Made by a program: the position numbers and the translations under genes. Of a DNA stretch of 7,586 nucleotides, positions 5,243 to 7,586 are shown in pieces. Source of the DNA: Anoxypelagibacter denitrificans. GTDB taxonomy: Bacteria; Pseudomonadota; Alphaproteobacteria; Pelagibacterales; Pelagibacteraceae. The stretch's first letter is position 1. Every line of letters begins with the position of its first letter. The notes below the pieces were generated by a model, which searched no databases, was not told the DNA's origin, and saw only the letters and a program-made list of their open reading frames with translations. The stretch covers positions 1 through 7,586 of the forward strand of contig JAGFVZ010000042.1 of NCBI GenBank assembly GCA_017640265.1. The letters are read 5' to 3'.

Positions 5243-6562
5243 TTAGAATGATCGACCAAGACCAATAGGGTTCAAGCTCGCCACAAATGCTTTTTCTTGA
5301 ACGAATTCAGCAGGATGGTTCCTAGCTCCTTCTTTTAATCCAGAGGTCTCCAGGAATGCTTTAATATCTTTATTCAATCCTATGGATCCACAAATCATAG
5401 CACGATCTGTATCACGGCTAATTGGAGTTAGTTGCAGGTCCTGAAAAATTTGTCCTGTCTTTAACAGGTCGGTTATTCTACCTTTGGTATGAAATGTTTC
5501 TCTAGTTACCGTTGGATAATAAAACACCCTGTCAGCATATTCACCAATCAAAGGATCTTTGCTAATAGTTTCTACAATGCTTTTTCCATAATTAAGATCT
5601 TTTACCTCGCGACAAGTATGAGAGAGAATAATTTGTTCAAATTTTTCATAGATTTCAGGATCTCTGATCAACGAAATAAAAGGTGCGATACCTGTGCCAG
5701 ATGCAAACATAAACAACCTTTTACCTGGAAGCAGTGAATCCAACAATAAAGTTCCCGTTGCTTTAGGATTTAAAATAAGAGTATCTCCTATACTGATATG
5801 CTGCAATTGAGATGTCAATGGCCCGTTTGGAATTATAATAGAATAAAACTCAAGCTCATCGTCCCAACTAGGACTGGTAATAGAATAAGCACGCAATAAA
5901 GGTTTGCCATTATTTCCAGGCAAACCAATCATAACAAACTCTCCAGATTGAAAACGAAAATTTTTGGGTCGTGCGACACGAAAGGAAAATAACCAATCTG
6001 TCCAACGTATAACTTTTGTAACAACTGCCCCAACAAGTCCAGCGTTAGTTAGGTTTAAATTTTGAATGTTTTTTGCTCCTTTAATTAGAATATTCTTCTT
6101 CAATGAAGATGAGTTGGTATTACCTGATTGCAATTTTTCTTGATAGCTTGGCGTGAAGCCATCTATCTGTTGTTGCCAGTAAGGTTCTGGCATTCGTTTA
6201 GCAAGTTTAGGCGGAATAGCAATTTGATTAAAACCTGACTGTGTAGCATGTCGGTACTGATCAACCATCACATGGCCAGTTGCTCGTAAAACTCCTAAAT
6301 AACCAAGCTGTCGTAGTCGTCTGGCAAGACTAAAACCTCGACCATCTTTTTCAGAAGGAAACTCTATTGAAATTGCATTAAGATAGGGAAGAAACGACTT
6401 TAGTGTTTCAACTTGAAAATCATTTCCTAACTTCAAATGAGATTTTTTTAATTGTTCCTCTCCAAAATTATCTGACAAAATGTTTGTCGGTTCAATAACG
6501 GAACGGCCTATCCATTCATCGCTACTAAAACCTTTATTTGTAATAATTACCCATTCTGACAT
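5243..6562 (-). CDS. DUF934 domain fused to ferredoxin-NADP reductase
   Basis: The 439-residue product is two recognisable proteins in one. Residues 1 to about 145 are a DUF934 domain, with FPSEKDGRGFSLARRLR (68-84) and a GVLRATGHVMVDQY segment (90-103). DUF934 proteins are encoded beside alphaproteobacterial and betaproteobacterial sulfite reductases, with no settled biochemistry. Residues about 170 to 439 are a bacterial ferredoxin-NADP(H) reductase of normal length (about 260). They carry the FAD-binding RAYSITS (224-230), the NADP-site GTGIAPFISLIR (289-300), MICGS (389-393) and a C-terminal EKAFV (423-427). The linker (about 145-170) is polar. I infer that the enzyme passes NADPH electrons, directly or through ferredoxin, to the CysI-type enzyme encoded two genes upstream, with DUF934 as the docking part. 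The ATG at 6562 has AAAAGG six bases before it and fits the domain start. The frame runs unbroken through both domains. Confidence 0.88.
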   Translation of the reverse strand: MSEWVIITNKGFSSDEWIGRSVIEPTNILSDNFGEEQLKKSHLKLGNDFQVETLKSFLPYLNAISIEFPSEKDGRGFSLARRLRQLGYLGVLRATGHVMVDQYRHATQSGFNQIAIPPKLAKRMPEPYWQQQIDGFTPSYQEKLQSGNTNSSSLKKNILIKGAKNIQNLNLTNAGLVGAVVTKVIRWTDWLFSFRVARPKNFRFQSGEFVMIGLPGNNGKPLLRAYSITSPSWDDELEFYSIIIPNGPLTSQLQHISIGDTLILNPKATGTLLLDSLLPGKRLFMFASGTGIAPFISLIRDPEIYEKFEQIILSHTCREVKDLNYGKSIVETISKDPLIGEYADRVFYYPTVTRETFHTKGRITDLLKTGQIFQDLQLTPISRDTDRAMICGSIGLNKDIKAFLETSGLKEGARNHPAEFVQEKAFVASLNPIGLGRSF

Positions 6563-6570
6563 AACGTACC

Positions 6571-6586
6571 TTTTAATATTTAAAAA
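6571..6586. repeat. 16-bp direct repeat, copy 1
   Basis: TTTTAATATTTAAAAA occurs here, in the gap between the DUF2061 gene and the DUF934-FNR gene, and again at 6832-6847, so the two copies bracket the DUF2061 gene. Each copy contains TTTAA-TAT-TTAAA, a small palindrome. The sequence is low in complexity, so chance identity is possible. Confidence 0.45.
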
Positions 6587-6619
6587 AAATGAAAAACATA
6601 TAGAAGTTTGGCATTTAGG

Positions 6620-6832
6620 TTACCACCATTTCTTTTTACCCCATTTAATTTTATTCCAAATTCTTTCATGAAAATAATAAAAAAACATTTTAGTCAAAAC
6701 TTCAATACCAGCGATAGATCCGCCCAATCTCCAGTCACCTGTTATTACCCAGGCTATGACAAATGTATCTAAACTTGCGGTAATTCTCCAAGTGATGGTT
6801 TTTAATACAGATCTTTTAACATGTGATGTCAT
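6620..6832 (-). CDS. DUF2061 small membrane protein
   Basis: A 70-residue protein with the DUF2061 (PF09834) signature: an N-terminal KRSVLKTITWRITASLDTFVIAWVITG, a short turn, GGSIAGIEVLTKMFFYYFHERIW, and a basic tail rich in Lys and Trp. Two membrane-spanning segments are expected at about residues 17-31 and 36-53, with the charged ends probably cytoplasmic. The function is unknown. From memory the family occurs beside sulfate-assimilation genes, and the position here, 8 bases after the CysI-type gene and 57 before the DUF934-FNR gene, agrees with that. The ATG at 6832 matches the conserved N-terminus although no Shine-Dalgarno precedes it, suggesting translation coupled to cysI. A role in the membrane side of sulfur metabolism is only a guess from context. 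Confidence 0.85.
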   Translation of the reverse strand: MTSHVKRSVLKTITWRITASLDTFVIAWVITGDWRLGGSIAGIEVLTKMFFYYFHERIWNKIKWGKKKWW

Positions 6833-6847
6833 TTTAATATTTAAAAA
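6832..6847. repeat. 16-bp direct repeat, copy 2
   Basis: This is the second exact copy of TTTTAATATTTAAAAA. It overlaps the TAA stop of the CysI-type gene and the first base of the DUF2061 ATG, so it spans the whole 8-base gap between them. Confidence 0.45.
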
Positions 6848-7586
6848 TAAGCAGTGCTTGGCAAGCCATAAATAGCTAACTTAAATGGACTTAAACCAAC
6901 ACGACGATAAAAATTTAGAAATGTTTCATTTCGGTCTTTTCTATCATTTAAATAAACGTTAATAATTGCTTCGATAGCTTCAATTAACTTGTCTGCAGGA
7001 AAGCCTGGTCCTGTACACTTGCCAATGTGAGCATCTTCTGTTCCATCACCGCCAAGTGTAATTTGATAGTTTTCAACACCCCTTCTGTCTAGCCCTAAAA
7101 TACCTATATGGCCAACGTGATGATGTCCACACGCATTTATACAGCCTGATATTTTTATTTTCAAAGGACCGATATCACGTTCAGTTTTCAACTCACAAAA
7201 GCGGGTAGCAATTTGTTTTGCAATAGGAATTGACCTTGCCGTCGCAAGCTTGCAATAATCCATTCCAGGACAAGAAATAATGTCGGACACCATCCCAATA
7301 TTCGATGTTGCTAGATCCGCTTCATCTAACTTATTGTAAATCTTTACAACATGTTCTTTAGGTACATGCGGTAAGATAATATTTTGCTCATGACTTACAC
7401 ACAGTTCGTCGTAAGCATATTGTTGAGCTAAATCTGCCAAAACTCTCATTTGTTTAGCAGTTGCATCACCAGGAGTAGCTCCTGGTTTTTTCAAGGAAAC
7501 AGACACTATTACATGATTTGGATCACGATGAGACGTAAGATTTGTTTCCGCCCAATTCTTTAGTGATAAAGAATGTATAAAATCCT
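6841..7586 (-). CDS. cysI: Nitrite/sulfite reductase, siroheme and 4Fe-4S (CysI type), C-terminal fragment
   Basis: The frame is open from the right window edge to TAA at 6841, showing 247 residues of an enzyme normally near 550, so more than half is outside. It is the second half of a siroheme/4Fe-4S reductase: LKKPGATPGDATAKQMR, the SHEQNIILPHV segment, then both cluster-binding motifs CPGMDYC (CX5C, visible residues 105-111) and CINAC (CX3C, 148-152) followed by GHHHVGHIGILG. The last Cys normally bridges cluster and siroheme. Nitrite reductase shares these motifs, but the DUF934 and DUF2061 neighbours favour sulfite reduction to sulfide with six electrons from ferredoxin or a flavoprotein. 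A GTG at 7506 is an internal valine, not a start, because homology continues upstream of it (KNWAETNLTSHRDPNHV). Sulfide is the co-substrate of MetY. No break is seen in the visible part. Confidence 0.9.
   Translation of the reverse strand, partial: DFIHSLSLKNWAETNLTSHRDPNHVIVSVSLKKPGATPGDATAKQMRVLADLAQQYAYDELCVSHEQNIILPHVPKEHVVKIYNKLDEADLATSNIGMVSDIISCPGMDYCKLATARSIPIAKQIATRFCELKTERDIGPLKIKISGCINACGHHHVGHIGILGLDRRGVENYQITLGGDGTEDAHIGKCTGPGFPADKLIEAIEAIINVYLNDRKDRNETFLNFYRRVGLSPFKLAIYGLPSTAYF

Noticed and set aside
5149..5268. Plus-strand 39-codon frame (MRLIREYLNF start)
   Set aside because: It has no ribosome binding site, overlaps the end of the DUF934-FNR gene antisense, lies in very AT-rich DNA and shows no recognisable motif.
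6841..7506. A complete 221-residue sulfite reductase-like protein starting at GTG 7506
   Set aside because: The frame stays open to the window edge and upstream residues continue the family's sequence, so the GTG codes for an internal valine and the gene is truncated by the window.

Overview
The window looks like a piece of a small, AT-rich, tightly packed alphaproteobacterial genome of the SAR11/Pelagibacterales type or a close marine relative. Three things suggest this: the base composition, the short gaps between genes, and a SAM-II plus SAM-V riboswitch pair in front of metY, an arrangement I recall being described from 'Candidatus Pelagibacter ubique' and marine metagenomes. The taxonomic call is an inference. 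Every gene I can support lies on the minus strand, so the biological reading order runs from right to left.

Right block (7586 down to 5243): the C-terminal part of a siroheme/4Fe-4S nitrite/sulfite reductase (CysI type, cut by the window edge), a 70-residue DUF2061 membrane protein, and a two-domain protein that joins DUF934 to a ferredoxin-NADP reductase. DUF934 and this CysI type are usual neighbours in alphaproteobacterial sulfite-reduction operons. The block therefore reads as the last step of assimilatory sulfate reduction, sulfite to sulfide, with its electron supply.

Control region (5242 down to 4838): about 200 bases of AT-rich DNA with a weak candidate promoter, then a SAM-II aptamer, an intrinsic terminator whose stem and loop are complementary to the aptamer's 3' core, and a SAM-V-like aptamer running into the metY ribosome binding site. 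This gives two successive SAM checks on one transcript: transcription termination, then translation.

Left block (4837 down to 1): metY (O-acetylhomoserine sulfhydrylase), metF (methylenetetrahydrofolate reductase), metE (B12-independent methionine synthase) and the N-terminus of a YeeE/YedE-type sulfur-transport membrane protein, cut by the left edge. The metY-metF junction is unusually structured: a perfect 10-bp hairpin across the metY stop codon, then a larger hairpin whose 5' arm is a perfect Shine-Dalgarno sequence. That Shine-Dalgarno serves an 18-codon GTG mini-ORF ending 8 bases before the metF ATG.

Together the genes form a route from inorganic sulfur to methionine. CysI would make sulfide, MetY would fix it into homocysteine, MetF would supply 5-methyltetrahydrofolate and MetE would methylate homocysteine. 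SAM, the product of methionine, would feed back on the metY-metF-metE transcript. The points most worth a second look are the DUF934-FNR fusion, the sulfite reductase block in what looks like a SAR11-like genome, and the structured metY-metF junction.
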